From the NCBI RefSeq assembly GCF_005239225.2, contig NC_133286.1, positions 18,304,572 through 18,368,571 of the forward strand: DNA of 64,000 nucleotides, read 5' to 3'. This DNA is from Populus alba (Eukaryota > Streptophyta > Magnoliopsida > Malpighiales > Salicaceae). The first letter of the stretch is position 1. Every line of letters starts with the position of its first letter. Positions 1 to 13,151 of this stretch are shown piece by piece. The translations under genes and the position numbers were made by a program. The notes under the pieces were generated by a model. That model was not told the origin of the DNA and searched no databases. It worked only from the letters and a program-made list of their open reading frames with translations.

Positions 1-1933
1 TTGTATTTGGATATCAGAATCAAATCCTGGATTTAGTTTTCCATCAGCTGGAAGAGGGAGATGAAAAGCTATGAAGCGTTTATTTATAAAAGATAGAATT
101 ACATTTTTTTTACTATTATTTGCTTATTTTAAGTTTCCTATTATTTGCAATTAAATGTGAACATCAACAAAACTTGAGATAGCGTGGTTTAATATTGAAA
201 CACAACAAGTTGGTTTTTCTCTCAACTAATTTTGCAAGATAGAGTCTTTCGATTTTCTTTCTGATTGTAACTTAATTGCTAATCTAACATTTTACAAATC
301 TCAAGGTTCTAGGAACATGGCAGTCACTAATTTTAATTTTAATGTTTAATGTTTTTCATACCTTTCTCAAGTACCCAGTTAGTAATAGTCTTATTTATTA
401 TTATTACTCAATTAGGTCTTACTGTATTGATAAGATGGCAGTTGTTGCAGTTATAGCATTGGCTTTCGTCAAGTTTTTGACATCTACCTTTTCAAACACG
501 CTCTCTTTTAGCATACCATGAAAAATGGTATTTGTTTCAATGGAACATAATTTTCTGTTTGAAGGAATTGACCTTCGTTAGGGCAGTCACTGAATCCCAG
601 TAGCAAGCATTGCCAGTAAAAGCACTAGCACTAAGTACGCAGGGGCTCCTGGCTTAAGTGGCTGTCATGCATCTGAGAGAAGCAAGATTTCAAACTTTAA
701 TATAAACTGTAAAGTGACTAATATTAAGAGATTTATAATATATAATACAAGATTGCGTGGTGGTACAAGGACTTCATATCCAACTTCTACATAAGCTGTT
801 ATTTTAGTTTGGAATATTTAATAGCGTCCAAACAAATCATCAAGCCACTAAAACATAACTTTTTCACTCTGTTCTCTTGTACTTTGAGAATATGCTGGTT
901 ATAAACAAGGACTCCATCATAAAAAGTATAAAAACTACTTGAAATTTTATTTGTATGTCGTAATCATCATTTTCATCAAATGTAAGAATTGAGATTTTAT
1001 TTGTGTAGGTCATAATCATCATTTTCATCAAGTATACGACCATCATCATACAAGGAAGATGGTGGTCTTTCTGGTCTTTCTTGGTTGTTCCCAAGCATGG
1101 CAGACATGTCTTGTTTACAGCTAAACTAATGACAGCATTGCGGCCAGGACATATCATGAAATAAATAATAATGGTACATCATAATGAAAAATAAATAAAA
1201 AGAATATGATGACATCTTCAGCTATGTGTTTGCTTTTTAATCTCCGAGCAGTCCTTGAGCACACTGGTTACGGGCATAATATGTAATTAATTGATGCCTC
1301 ACATGGGACTTTAGAGTCATTTTGGCCCTGAAGTGTTGCTCTTGGTGCCTACATTGCTAGAAGATGTTAGCCACAGTTTGACATAACATGATAGATTGTT
1401 TTAATAAAAGAAGAGTTTCTAGTTATCTAATTTAACCGTTCAATGAAAAGTGACTTTACACCATTGTAGGGTTATTGCATTTGTTGGTTTTTCCACGTGT
1501 TGTTTGGTGAGCTGGAGCATTTAGTTCTTGTGAACAATTGTGATAATGTGATGGTTGGTTTTTTGCAATTTTCTTTTCAGGCACATTTGATGTAAGTATG
1601 TGGTACTAATAATACCATGCATTAATCTATCATTAACATGAATGCAGACACAAACAACTTGCTCGTTTCAGGTTTAGCAATTATATTTTGAATTCCGCTA
1701 TCAGAACGCAAATTTCTTGTATTTTTCTTTAGCAGAGAAACTCTTTCCTCTAGCCAAAAAGAAATTCTCTATTTTCTTTTATAGGTGATTTTTGTGCCCC
1801 TTCTTTTCTACTTAGTCTGCTTTTTTTTTTTTTTTTCTTATTTGATTGGTCTCCTCTTGTTTGTTGGCATGTAAATAAATTAAACAAATTTATCTATGTT
1901 GTCTTTGTCAATGATTTAATTTTGAAATTATAG
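1..1933. other. Non-coding sequence upstream of the SUVH4-like exons (probably intron)
   Basis: AT-rich sequence with frequent stops in all frames. I found no exon encoding the SRA/YDG domain or the linker that normally precedes the pre-SET domain in SUVH4 proteins. The first recognisable exon begins after the acceptor AG at 1932-1933 in a mid-codon phase, so at least one coding exon must lie further upstream. The stretch is therefore best read as a long intron, with the 5' half of the gene to the left of the window. A poly-T run lies near 1820-1836. Confidence 0.5.
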
Positions 1934-3880
1934 GCTTTAAATATATCAAGTCTGTTCAAGTTGCAAGGAATGTGATCATTCCTCCAAGTGCCTCCGGGTG
2001 TGATTGTAAAGGAAAATGTACAAATCCAAGGTCTTGTTCTTGTGCTCGACTTAATGGCTCTGACTTTCCATATGTGGACAAAGATGGTGGCAGGTGAGAT
2101 TTGAATGTGGTTCTTATAAAATTCATTTTTTTGGTTGCTTATTAGAATGGTACATTTTCATTTTGAAATAAATGAAGTTTTGCTTATTAAAGAAAGGGAA
2201 ACAATGAGATATTTTTTTCCACTCCAATTGTTTTTATTTGTGCTGATACTCAACTCACCCAAGTCCCAGCCAAAAAACTAGATGGATCCAGTCATATGAA
2301 TTAGATTCTCTGCTCTGATTTTTTTGGCCAAACTTTCAATAAGTTGAGGCACAAAAACTTTTTACCACTTTAAGCCTTTCCATTATAGGTGTACCTTATA
2401 CCTTGTTGTCTCTTCTATATTTCAACCTTTTCATGATGCTTTATCATGTCTCAATTGTCTGATCTAGTCCTTTTGTTTTATAAAGATTGATGTGTTTACT
2501 CTTCATCTTGCCCATATTGGTGCTTGAATATATATATTTTACAGACTGATTGAAGCAAAGGATGTGGTGTTTGAATGTGGTCCTGGATGTAGCTGTGGAC
2601 CTAGTTGCATTAACCGTGTCTCTCAGCGTGGATTGAAGTACCAACTTGAGGTATTTACACTTGTTCAAGAACCAATTTCTTTTCAGCACAAGTCATCATA
2701 TTTATTGGGAAATTTTCTTTGAACAGGTCTATCGTACAGCGAACAAAGGATGGGCTGTTAGGTCTTGGGATGTAATTCCTTCTGGTGCTCCGGTGTGTGA
2801 ATACTTTGGAATTCTTAGGAGGAATGATGAGTTGGATAACGTCTCTGGGAATGAATTTATATTTGATATTGACTGCTGGCATACAATGAATGAAATAGGG
2901 GGAAGAGAGGTACTAGTACCATCATTCAAGGAAATATCATTTCCATATCTTGTCTTAACCTGTGTATGACATAGGATTGTGGGAAGCATGAAAATTATAA
3001 TACTAACTTGTTGTGATAGCTTTATATACTTGGTCATGGACAATATTTTGCAAGTACTTAGTGGTCATCGTGCTTGCTAAAACTGAGAGTTAACAAGTAA
3101 ATATCAATTGTTAGCCTTTGGCGCTATTTACCAACTTGTTCTCATTGTTATTCAAGACCAAACTGCGCTTGAATATGCATTCGACTTCTTGTTTAGCTTG
3201 GTTCTTATTATAGTGCTTGTTGCCAGAGCCCTTGTGTTTCCATTCCTTTTGTTCATTTGCAATGGAATATAAATGTATTTTCTTGCAGAGGCGAAAAGGT
3301 GATGGGTCTGCACCTGCAATTGATCCTCTGAAGAAAGTAGATGTCAAGATGGATGAAAGTGAATCTGAGTTTTGTATAGACGCTGGCTCTTGTGGTAATG
3401 TTACCAGATTTATTAATCATAGTTGTCAGCCCAACCTATTTGTCCAGTGCATTTTGAGCACCCACCATGATATCCGACTTGCTCGTATTGTGCTATTTGC
3501 TGCAGACGATATACTTCCTATGCAAGTAAGGTTCCATTTATGTTTCTCTTCCATTCACTTTGGATTGGATGTCTTTCGAGTTTTTTTTCCTGATATTTGT
3601 TATAAGCTCCTTTTTTTACCTCATGTTAACCCAGTATTGTAATAAATAGTTTTTGTTTTGTTTACGCTTGGTGTTATAACCTGGGCTTGCTTTTTATGTG
3701 ATATGTCATCTCCTAGGCATCGAAAAAAATTAAGAATAAAAGATGGTTTTTCTATGTTGCAAACAGGAACTTACTTATGACTATGGTTACGCGCTTGATA
3801 GTGTTGTTGGTCCTGATGGGAAACTAAAACAGTCGCCATGCTACTGTGGCACAGATGAGTGTCGGGGGCGCTTATATTAG
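1934..3880 (+). CDS. SUVH4: Histone H3-K9 methyltransferase, SUVH4/KRYPTONITE-like (3' part)
   Basis: Five exons with GT-AG borders: 1934-2093, 2545-2650, 2727-2909, 3289-3525 and 3767-3880. They join in frame (265 aa visible) to a TAG stop. The product writes H3K9 methylation, which in plants sustains CHG DNA methylation and transposon silencing in the nucleus. The pre-SET domain is visible as cysteine clusters CDCKGKC, CSC and CGPGCSCGPSC. The SET domain shows GWAVRSWD, the catalytic/AdoMet motif NHSCQPN and ELTYDYGY. The post-SET zinc site is CYCGTDEC. The ending GRLY and the string SQRGLKYQLEVYRT resemble KRYPTONITE more than other SUVH members, judged from memory of the family. The SRA domain that reads methylated DNA is not in the window, so the start is missing. 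An AATAAA-like polyadenylation context lies near 3935. All key SET residues are present, so nothing suggests a pseudogene. Confidence 0.88.
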
Positions 3881-5183
3881 GTAAGACAAAGGTTTATAAA
3901 CTTAGATTACAGCTTGTATACACATTTCTTTTGAAATAAATAAATAACACCATTGCTTGGTATTCCTTTGTACAGAATGCTTATTATATACTATAATTTA
4001 TTTGGCTTGATGTGTTTTGATTAGCTGAGATGCATCAAATATTTTCTGATGAATATCTTATTTCTTGTCATTCTTTGGTAATTATCAAGGGGTTGCATTT
4101 TGTTACATCCCTACCTGTATGCGTGCGGCCTTTTGGACTGCATCTTGCCTCCTCCACAGGGTCTTATGATAAGTATTAGTTATTTATAGTCAAAACGAAA
4201 TCGGTGTATACTTGGTAGAAATGTAATGAAAGCGAAGAGCAATTAATATCATTTTTTTCCTGTTTGATAAAGTCAGAACTATGTGTATTTTATGCTTTCA
4301 CTACACTAATAATTATTCTTTTTGGATTGCGTAAAATCCAATGTTTGAAATGATAGGCCCTGCTTTCCGCGCGTGTAGTGCCAATTACCAATCCTGGTAT
4401 GAATTAATTTTTCTGTGGGTAACCAAAGAAAAGGGGAGCACGTTTGTGCACCAGAAAAGGGAAATCCCAAGGAATTGGGTAATATCCTTTGATAAAGATG
4501 GCTCATTTCTTTTCTTGCCTTTTCCCTCCATTACATTACTGTTGGTACAAATGGTTAGTCAATATTAATCAAATCATAGCATGACTTCATTAGCACGATT
4601 CTCACACTCATAGGGCGAATTGTAGCCAGCAACACTGCAAATCACAGGAACCTCACTGTGTCTTTGCTATTGATGATCCCCAAGGGGTGCTCTAGAGGCT
4701 TTCTTCGATGCCAAAACTTGTTCATGGATGTTGCTATCATTCATAAAACCCTCCAAACCTCTTCAAAGCTGCATACCGGTGTTTAGGCTGCTTCATCTTC
4801 ATGGGGGGGAGGTGGATTAAATTGGTGCTTTGGTGGCCAATAGAAGTGCATAATTAAGGTTGTGTTGTGGGAACTTCCGGTTGATGGAAACATATCTACC
4901 CGAACTGGAGCTGTCATTTGATGTTTTCTGCCTGATCGTTGTTTCCTTGAATACAGGCAAAGAGGCTGACACATGATCCATAACAAGGTTGAATTCATTA
5001 ACAAAACTTAAAGGCCAGGTAAGCATGGACGTGATTGTAATTTTAAGTGTGGGAGAAATGGTCAGGTGGTGTTCCATACAGGCATGCACACTTATGGAGG
5101 AGAGAATCTTTGAAAGCCTATGAATTGCACTAGTGTGGCAAATGATTAGCTTATTATTAAATTATTTAAAGCTTGAGACTTTT

Positions 5184-5325
5184 GGCTATTTGATAGTGTG
5201 GATTGACTGTATTTTTATATAAAAAATAAAATAAAATAAATATTATTTTAGTAATTTTTTATTTTAATTTTAATGTATTTTCAAGTAAAAAACATTTTGA
5301 AAAGAAATATTTATCACATTTTCAA
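5184..5325. repeat. AT-rich MITE-like element
   Basis: The stretch begins near CTATTTGATAGTGTGGATTG and ends with an imperfect inverted counterpart (ATTTATCACATTTTCAAG). The A+T-rich core carries TATTATTTTAGTAA and ATGTATTTTCAAGTAAAAA. The same core pattern recurs at several other places in the window (24.5-25.1, 29.6, 46.0, 49.4-49.8, 53.2 and 55.4-56.6 kb). The borders are approximate. Confidence 0.4.
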
Positions 5326-6241
5326 GTATGTCTTGTACTAAATTAAAGTCATATATAGACATATGGCAATACAACAATTATTACCAAAACTTGTAGGTTT
5401 TGGGAAAAATATTGTAGCACTAGAGAATTTTTATTGTAGATGGTAATAGTGATTGATATTTTTGTCTTTCAACAAATCAGCATAAAAAACTAACTTCACA
5501 TATATTTCATGAGTTTTATTTATCATTTTTATTTTGATTAGGGGTAGAAAAGTCTTTATCTTTTTTAACAGTGAAACATCTTCACTACCCTTAAAAGCAA
5601 AGCATTAGATAATTAGTTACTAAAGGGTTTTTTTTAGATTTTATATTATTAGTACACTAAAATTAAAAACTTACCCTTGTATCAAAATTAATTTAGGCTT
5701 GCTTTGGGCCTTTTTTCAGTATTTTCATTTGTTTTTTTTTTGTTATAACTAGATTAGAGGAGAGATAAATTGGTTTCTTACAATAATTAAAAAATATTTA
5801 AATTTGAAACTTGTTAGGCACGTGCCGAGTATATAACAATGTATGAAAGGATGTTAACGTGTTTTGTCAGTGCGTGCAGCGTTTTCCATCCAGCGGTGTA
5901 GAATTACCACTATATTATTAAATTTCTTATAGCATCCTTTCCTTGTGGCTCAAGGCACATGTTTTATTAGCTAAAAGGGCTGATATTAATTCTTATTTTT
6001 AAAATTTTTTTTCCATCTCATAATCTGATATTGATTTTTTAAAAAATTAAGTTTTATAATTTTTTATTTTTTATCGAGTTATTTCAATCTCATAACTCAT
6101 GAGTTTGAATGGTTGATTCAAGTGGATTTAAACCATTTTTTGATTTATAATTATTATTTTCTTTAATTATTTTCATCTCATAATTCAATATTGGTTTTTT
6201 CTTAAAATAGAATTTATAATTTTCTTTCGATTTTCTTTTTG

Positions 6242-6248
<7 letters not shown>

Positions 6249-6327
<79 letters not shown>
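6249..6327. repeat. (CT)n microsatellite, about 39 units
   Basis: An essentially uninterrupted CT dinucleotide tract of about 79 bp in intergenic DNA. On the other strand it forms a GA tract that gives a spurious Arg-Glu repeat ORF. It is the longest simple repeat in the window and is likely polymorphic. Confidence 0.98.
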
Positions 6328-6330
<3 letters not shown>

Positions 6331-9300
6331 TTAATTTTTCCTATTTTTGCTAATTTTTTTTGTTATTTTTATAGTCGAACATTGATTTTTTCATTTCTTT
6401 AAAATGTGATTGCATTGGCCGAACATTATTTTCTCTCTCTTTTTATCGGACTCTTAGCAAAACACAAATGACATAGCTAAAAGAATAAATTGTGTGAAGG
6501 TGTATCATCCTCTTTTTACTGTACTGTATCAAACAAACAAAAGTAAGATTGATCCATTAGTCGATGGAAAGAGAGATTAAATAAACAAAAAAGTGATTTG
6601 TGATCTCTTCCACTGAAGGATACTTAAATTCGCGGGGGAGAGAGATGCTTAAATTTTGATACCATCACCAGCTGCATCCCTGTAGGAGTCGAGAGTTGAC
6701 TGGTGAAGTGGAAACCCAAGTAGCCATTCTGTAACATTTATTTCACCATCTTTTTGGCTGTGAATCACTTGATATGGCGCAAACAATTTGCTGGCTCGCC
6801 ATGGACTCTGCGACCTAACTCAGACATAATAGTAGCACACAGAGCCAGAGTCAAAAGGACCGAACCAATCCTCTCCGATCTTGCTGAATCCGTTTGGCCT
6901 ATTCCTCGAACCACGGCTCTCTATGTGGTCCTGATTATTTGTTTACAAGATGTGAATAAAAGCATTGGAGAAGGCATATAAATTGTAAAGTGTGGTATGC
7001 ATCTCTTGCTTTTTTCTTAGTGCTGGTGGCTGCATGGACGTCACTTTGCGTTTTTCTTTTGGGGAGATTCCATTTTCCGATCTGCTGTTACTGTGTTAGT
7101 CTTTTGTCAACGATGGGATTACAAAGACATAGCCATGTTGACGACGGCACACACGTTGATCCCTTTTACCAAAACGAAAGAGTAGAGTTGATCCAACTCC
7201 TTTTTCTTCCAATCCAGAGACGTTATGATCGCCCCCACCCAATTACCCTTAGCTCAAGAACAGATCAAATGCGTTTTCGATGGTGAATTACTGGCCCACT
7301 TCCACTACTTGTGATTTGTCTTTTACTTGGACCCGTCAAACGATGAGAAAAATGCATGCAAAGCTATATGTTCACTTGTTACCTAGCAGGCGTGTCTTGA
7401 CGGGTTATTCACAAATTAGTAAAACCACATTGCGTGTTCTAAATTTCTTATGTTTTGCCTAAATGGAAGACCTGGGAGGGCAATGATGCATTGACACATG
7501 CCTATCACTCTGTCTTTTGTTACCTAATACCGTATCTTATGGTCCAAAAATTGGTCTGAAACCACCTTGTTGCCATTACTAAGGGTGACATGCCACCAAT
7601 AACTCATTGTCTCGGGACTGTGGGATACTAAATATTTGTTATTAGGCTTTTCTTGAGCTGCAAAAACCTCGCCAGCACCATTTTTTATTGACAAATAATC
7701 TCATTTGTTGTAATTGGATATTAGGAGGAAGCATGCTGCTATGATCCTCAAATTGAAAGTTTGGACTTCACGGACGTATATGCTTACTAAGTCAAAACCC
7801 AACCATCTTGATCTACACAATCAAGTTCATATATATATCAAAATGAAGTTGCTACGTTTGAAACCTTCCTATATATTTGAGACCGAACCCCATAGGCATG
7901 CTCAATTATCAAGTCAGCGACGCAAGGGGAAATTTGTCTAGTTTAGTATTGCTGAGATATATTGTTTCTTATGGCTCATGGGATATGACTGACTTCTATG
8001 ATGAAAAAAATTGTTTTCCTTTTCTTAATTATTTTCATGATGTTTTTTTTATATATAAAAAATTGGGGTTAAAAGCCTAAAACTAGAACAAACAAGGAAA
8101 TACTGGTCCAATCAAATCATAATAAAAAACCAATACAAACTCTTTGGAGAGTCTTTAATAGTCGAATCATCACCGAGGGATGCTTGAAAAAACCAAAGAC
8201 TCTGGAACACGGAGATCCAACCACTACTAACTTCCCATTGATTTGGCCTGGAAAAGTAACCATGAGACACGACCGTGCTTAACTCCTCGAGAAGCCAATC
8301 AATCCAATCGAAACAGGTCACGCACAAAGAGATACCCTGTTTTCTTTGAGTTGTGATTAAGTTTACAAATCAATAATATTCAGCGTGGGAAACATCACTT
8401 ACTCCTTAATCGGTACTAGTAGCAAACGCCATAATTAGAAGATAATTCTGGTGATTAAGAAACCATTTTGGACCCACACCTGCTGTCAGTTCCACAAGCC
8501 ACAAAAGAAAGACCAAGAGCTGTTCAAGAAATTGCTGGGACTCTTGATCATGGTGTGGTCCTACGGTCTAATCAAGAATTGAGCATAATTTGTTTGGCTT
8601 TAGTTGATTACTCTAGACAATGCATGTGACCATAGCTAGAATGCTGCTTAATCAACCAGCCATTTGCGTGAGGTAACTGTAATCTCTTACAATGATTTCA
8701 TCAGCCTTGAGGTGGAAATTAAGTCATCAAAAACATCATGTGATTGCGCTGGTAGCATCAAATCTAATCGGGTGTTTAATCTTTTCAAGCAATATCTAAC
8801 ATGTTTTTTTAATCCAGAAACTAGTTTAAAACAAGTATAATCATTAAAAATAGTTAATTCATGCTCGTGTACTTTTCTTTTTATCAATAAATCAGTGTGT
8901 ATTTTTTCATGTGTTGTGATGAGGTTGAAGATCCTTTGATGAAGGGGCAACTGTTCTTCTTAAGTCGATGTGTTTAAAATTAAGGGAATGAAAAGAAAAG
9001 GAAGGGAGATAAAGAAGATAATTTGGCAGAAAATAATTTGCCTGGCTCTTTGTTGTGAATTTTTGTATTAGATTTAATCTATTTTTGGTACATTACAAGT
9101 TTATAAATGTGCATGCTTGTAAGCTAACCCTAGCACAAACATGAAAAATACGAAACATGGGAAGTATGTCTCAAACTAGAATAAAAAAAAAATACAAAAC
9201 AAGAAAAATATATTTTCTTGTATAGTTAGAAAATCTCTTAATTAGACCTCCTCGCTAGTATTGGGCTCTAATATGCCTCTACAAGTTAAGTGAGAGCACA

Positions 9301-9335
9301 CAACCAACTTAAATAAGAAAAGGAAAAGAAAAGCA

Positions 9336-9520
9336 TTGAGGGCCTTGGCTTGGCGATGGGAGGAGCTTGTCTCCTTCCGCTGCTCCTGAGTTCGAGTCCT
9401 CATATGCACGCCTGTCATCCCCGTGGTGTCTTACATGCCCACTGGATTTGCAAGGTGTTTAGTGGGTCATGGGATTAGTTGTGGTGCGCGTAAGCTGGCC
9501 CGGATATCCACGTAAAAAAA
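9336..9520 (+). mobile_element. tRNA-derived SINE, copy A (Salicaceae-type)
   Basis: About 185 bp ending in an A-rich tail near 9514-9524. A pol III box A-like segment lies near 9346-9360 (CTTGGCGATGGGAGG) and a good box B at 9389-9400 (GAGTTCGAGTCC). The 3' domain GTGCGCGTAAGCTGGCCCGG is nearly identical to that of the element at 18304-18477, so the two belong to related families. The flanks show an imperfect target-site duplication (AAAAGAAAAGCA at 9324-9335 against AAAAGAAGCA at 9521-9530). Orientation follows from the boxes and tail. Confidence 0.75.
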
Positions 9521-10881
9521 AAAAGAAGCAAAATGTATAGAGCTCAATGTTTGGTAAGAACATCATCTATCAAATCATTAATGGCTATAAATTAAGCTTG
9601 CAATTCCTTTTCGCAATCATATAACTAACAAAATAAAAATCAATTTTAACATATTTCATATGAGATAAGTTGTTACAAGATTATTATAATATAAAATAGA
9701 AGGAGAGGATCAACCAATAAACGCAGCAATTATAGGTTAGTCTCTCTCTTCATATTGCATATAAGCCCAGGGAAATGGAGGGGCCATGATCATCAACCTG
9801 GTCCCCACTGCATCGCAGGAAGAATGTGACCCTTCACTAACCCCCTTATCCTAGCGTTGCCCCTCCTACGTGGAAGAAGCTTTCTTCTACAATCAGACAC
9901 TTGTATAATATATTGTTCATCAAGAAACCAGATGGGTTAATTCATTTAATTAGCCAGGAAGACGATAAGAAGAAAAGAAAGGCAGGAAAAAGGAGGTAAT
10001 GCACCAAATGAAACTCTCTCCTTCCAAATCTAGCCAGCTAAAAGTGGCTTTAAATCATGGGGCATGCTCATAAGTGAGGATTAGGGAAAAAGATTGAGTG
10101 AGATTAGAGAGGCAGGGATTGACAAATCTGTCTTAGTGGTAGGGTAGGATGCCCTTATCAGCATTTTAGTCCACACCATGGTTGAATAGGAAGCTAAAAA
10201 AAAAGTAGAATCTTTTGCACTTGTAGATAAAAATCCCAGGGAATAATTATATTTTATTTTAAAAGTAGAGATTGTTTTTTTCTCTCTCGAGAGCTCTCTC
10301 CAATTAGGATTAATATATTTATTAATTGATCGTAAAACAAAAATGTTAATTAATTAAAGAGCATTTGCGAAACCGTGGGCAAGAGAACCAACACATTTTT
10401 GATGAAAAACGAGATACGTAGCAAGTGAGAGGTGGCCCAATAAAACGTGTTAGAATTAATCTTATTTTACTCAAAGATAATGACCTGTTAATGGGCCCTT
10501 GAAAAGTACTTAATAGGAAGGGCACCCCTAGTCCAAATCAACTATGCCCTAAGCTTATCAAACTACCCTTAATTAATTGAGAAATTAAAGATATAACCCT
10601 CGATCAATCACGCAATTGACTACCCTTAATTAGGGATTGAAAGGCACCACCCGGTCAATACCTCTGTTGTAAATAATAAAAAAATTTAAAAAGAGAGAGA
10701 AAGAGAGAAGAGGGAGGGAGAAAAGTACCACACCAATCCCGTAACGCAAAACCTCTCTCTCGGTTTCTCTCCTCTCAATTCTGTTATTACGGGGAGGATG
10801 AAAGATTGATGACCCCTCCTCCTCTAAACGCCGTAACGGCTCTTCCTTAGAACGCCGTTACTTCCCCACCCTCCGTTAAGT

Positions 10882-10887
10882 CACGTG
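10882..10887. promoter_or_regulatory. G-box (CACGTG) upstream of the trihelix start codon
   Basis: A palindromic CACGTG lies 55 bp 5' of the ATG at 10942. It follows two AACGCCGT-type repeats (10828-10860), one of which contains CCGTAACGG. G-boxes bind bZIP and bHLH factors, and AACGG is a MYB core. The position is so close to the ATG that it may lie within the transcribed leader. Confidence 0.35.
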
Positions 10888-10941
10888 CCTTTCGAGAAAT
10901 TAAAGGAAAAAAAAAATCCCCTTTCATTATTTTCTTTAATT

Positions 10942-13151
10942 ATGGCTCTAGAGCAGCAATTAAACTTAACCCCAACCCAAAACTCCGTTGACGGCGAAAG
11001 AACTAACGGCGTCGACTCCAGCATCCGTGACGGCGGAGATGACGGGAACAAAGCACCGAGACTCCCTCGTTGGACCCGGCAAGAAATCCTAGTACTCATA
11101 CAGGGCAAGAGAGTGGCAGAAAACAGAGTCCGAAGAGGCCGGGCATCGGGTATGGGCATCGGGCCGGGTCAAGTGGAACCAAAATGGGCTTCGGTATCTA
11201 CTTACTGTAAAAAACATGGGGTGAACCGGGGACCGGTTCAGTGTCGCAAAAGATGGAGCAATTTAGCTGGTGATTATAAAAAGATAAAGGAATGGGAGGC
11301 TTCAATAAGAGATGAAACGGAGTCGTTTTGGTCCATGAGGAATGATTTGAGAAGAGAAAGGAAGTTGCCTGGGTTTTTTGATAGGGAGGTATATGATATA
11401 CTCGATGGTGGTGGTGGTACGGTCCAGGGATTGGCACTAGCTTTGGCGCCATCTTCGGCGGCGGTAGAGGCGGAGACAATAACGGAGGGGGTGGTTTTTG
11501 ATAGTGGACGGAGTGCAGCGCCGGAGGATGGGTTGTTTTCGGATTTTGAGCAAGAGGAAGGAGGAAGGAGTCCGGAGGCGGTAGTTAAGGAATTGCAGCC
11601 GATAAAGGCGGCGGTTGCTATTCCGACGCCGATTTCAGGTAATTTTTTTGGTGTTGGAGGGTTTCTTTTTTTTGGAAATTCGAGGTTTCTGGGTTTATAT
11701 AATAATTGTGGTTTTGGTTCTGTAAATTTTGTTTGGTTACTAAAGATTTAAGATTTTTAGTGGTAGATGATTATGTTATGAAGTTGGCGGTAGGATTTTA
11801 ACACGGGCCATTTTGTGTGGACTTTTTTTTATATAAAAAAAAACCTTTTCTTTTCTATTTATTTATTATCCATAACAAAGATTTTAGATTGTCAGTTTTT
11901 AACAGGGGAAAATAATATAGTTGCTGATATTTTTAGCTCTTTGTTTGGCTTGTTGTCGTGTACAGAGAAACAGTACCAACCAGCTCCACAAGCAAGTCAA
12001 GCTCAAGGTAATGAATGCTCTGGTCTGATGGTTGTTTATTTTTCATATTGGCTATGTTTTTTGTGCTTCTTTCTCAATCCATATTCTTTTATGGAATCAC
12101 TGGTCTTATTGCAAGTTTATTCATGATTGAGTGTGAGGTGGAGTCGTAGCTCCAGCCTTCCACCGGAATATGTGGTTAGGACGAGCTCTAATTAAATCTT
12201 CGATGTACTTTAGCAACGACTTCTTCTTTTTCAAGTCACTATGTTTTATGTGAATGAATACGTAGCAGATTCTTTGCCACGAATACCTGAACAGGGATGA
12301 TTGTTTCAAATGAAAAAATAATGATCATGTGGATTAAGGGTCATGGCTGGATTGTGACCCCGTGATCTTTAGATTGTCTTTTCGGACTTCGAGTTGACTT
12401 TTACATCAGTTTGTCACAATCTGCCTTTAATCCATGTCATCTGTGTTTTCCAAGGTTACAAGCCTACTAATTTTCAGCTGTGCTGTCACAACTAATTGCA
12501 TTATACATCGTGAAGTTTTATTACGGGGAAAGTTTATGTGGAATTCTTGTTTCAATATAGAAAGTGGTTCTTTTACAACCGTAGTCTGTCAAAAAAATCG
12601 ACTTTCTTGTTTAGAGTTTGTGTACCTGCACCAGTGTGTATATTTTTCCATTCCCTGGAACTGAGCTGCTTCGATGATCAAAATAGTCAATTGAGAAGCA
12701 CTGATGTATATTTGTATGAAACGTTCAGTTTTTTTTCTATTGCTGGTTTTGAGAAAAAGTTGGTGATTAACCATTTTGCATCTTGGCTTGGTCTTTGAAA
12801 CTTGACCGTAGACCTGTTTTACATGCAGAGAAATGTGCTCATCTTTTTTTGCACGTTGCAGGTTCACTAAATGATAAGGGACATTCTACAAATCCTGAGA
12901 TGGGTTCTGCTTCACATGAGGATCGGAAACGAAAACGGTTTGCAATAGATGGGGGTGAGGAAACCATCAGCTCACATAGCCATTTGATTCATGTCTTGGA
13001 AAGGAATGGCAAGATGCTGACCGCTCAGCTTGAAGCTCAGAACACCAATTTTCAGTTGGACCGGGAGCAGAGGAAGGACCATGCAGATGGCTTGGTTGCT
13101 GTTCTTAATAAGCTTGCGGATGCCCTTGGGAAAATAGCTGATAAGTTGTAG
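10942..13151 (+). CDS. ASR3: Trihelix transcription factor, ASR3/SH4-like clade
   Basis: Three exons, 10942-11638, 11966-12007 and 12862-13151, join in frame to give 342 aa. The start is the first ATG (MALEQQLNL); the upstream in-frame codon at 10885 is GTG and was not used. The trihelix (GT) DNA-binding domain occupies roughly residues 41-135, with RLPRWTRQEILVLIQGKR, the EPKWASVS segment and the CRKRWSNLAGDYKKIKEWE helix, and it carries the tryptophans typical of the fold. The middle is acidic and low-complexity. The C-terminus (about 295-342) is a predicted coiled coil, LDREQRKDHADGLVAVLNKL, preceded by a basic RKRKR stretch that could be a nuclear signal. The arrangement and start match Arabidopsis ASR3, a MAPK-phosphorylated repressor of immune gene expression; the function here is inferred from that. 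The second intron (854 bp) is large and the 42-nt second exon is tiny. The leader near 10740-10780 is CT-rich. Confidence 0.88.

Larger units (their letters stand above)
3881..10941. other. Gene-poor intergenic region
   Basis: About 7 kb between the SUVH4-like gene and the trihelix gene. Short ORFs occur, but none has homology I recognise, a plausible exon series or sustained codon bias. It contains an AT-rich MITE-like stretch near 5184-5325, a very long CT microsatellite at 6249-6327, a SINE at about 9336-9520 and the pyrimidine-rich leader of the next gene near 10740-10780. The rest is AT-rich DNA in which I see nothing specific. Confidence 0.6.

Noticed and set aside
1581..1591. Possible 11-nt micro-exon (CAG-GCACATTTGAT-GTAAGT) before the SUVH4-like exon
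   Set aside because: Joined in the phase needed by the exon at 1934, it reads a TGA stop, and the codon across the junction would not fit the family.
6090..6329. Minus-strand ORF with a long Arg-Glu repeat
   Set aside because: It is the translation of the CT/GA microsatellite, with no other coding signs.
10885..10941. N-terminal extension of the trihelix protein from 10885
   Set aside because: The codon is GTG, and the true ATG at 10942 gives the family start MALEQ.
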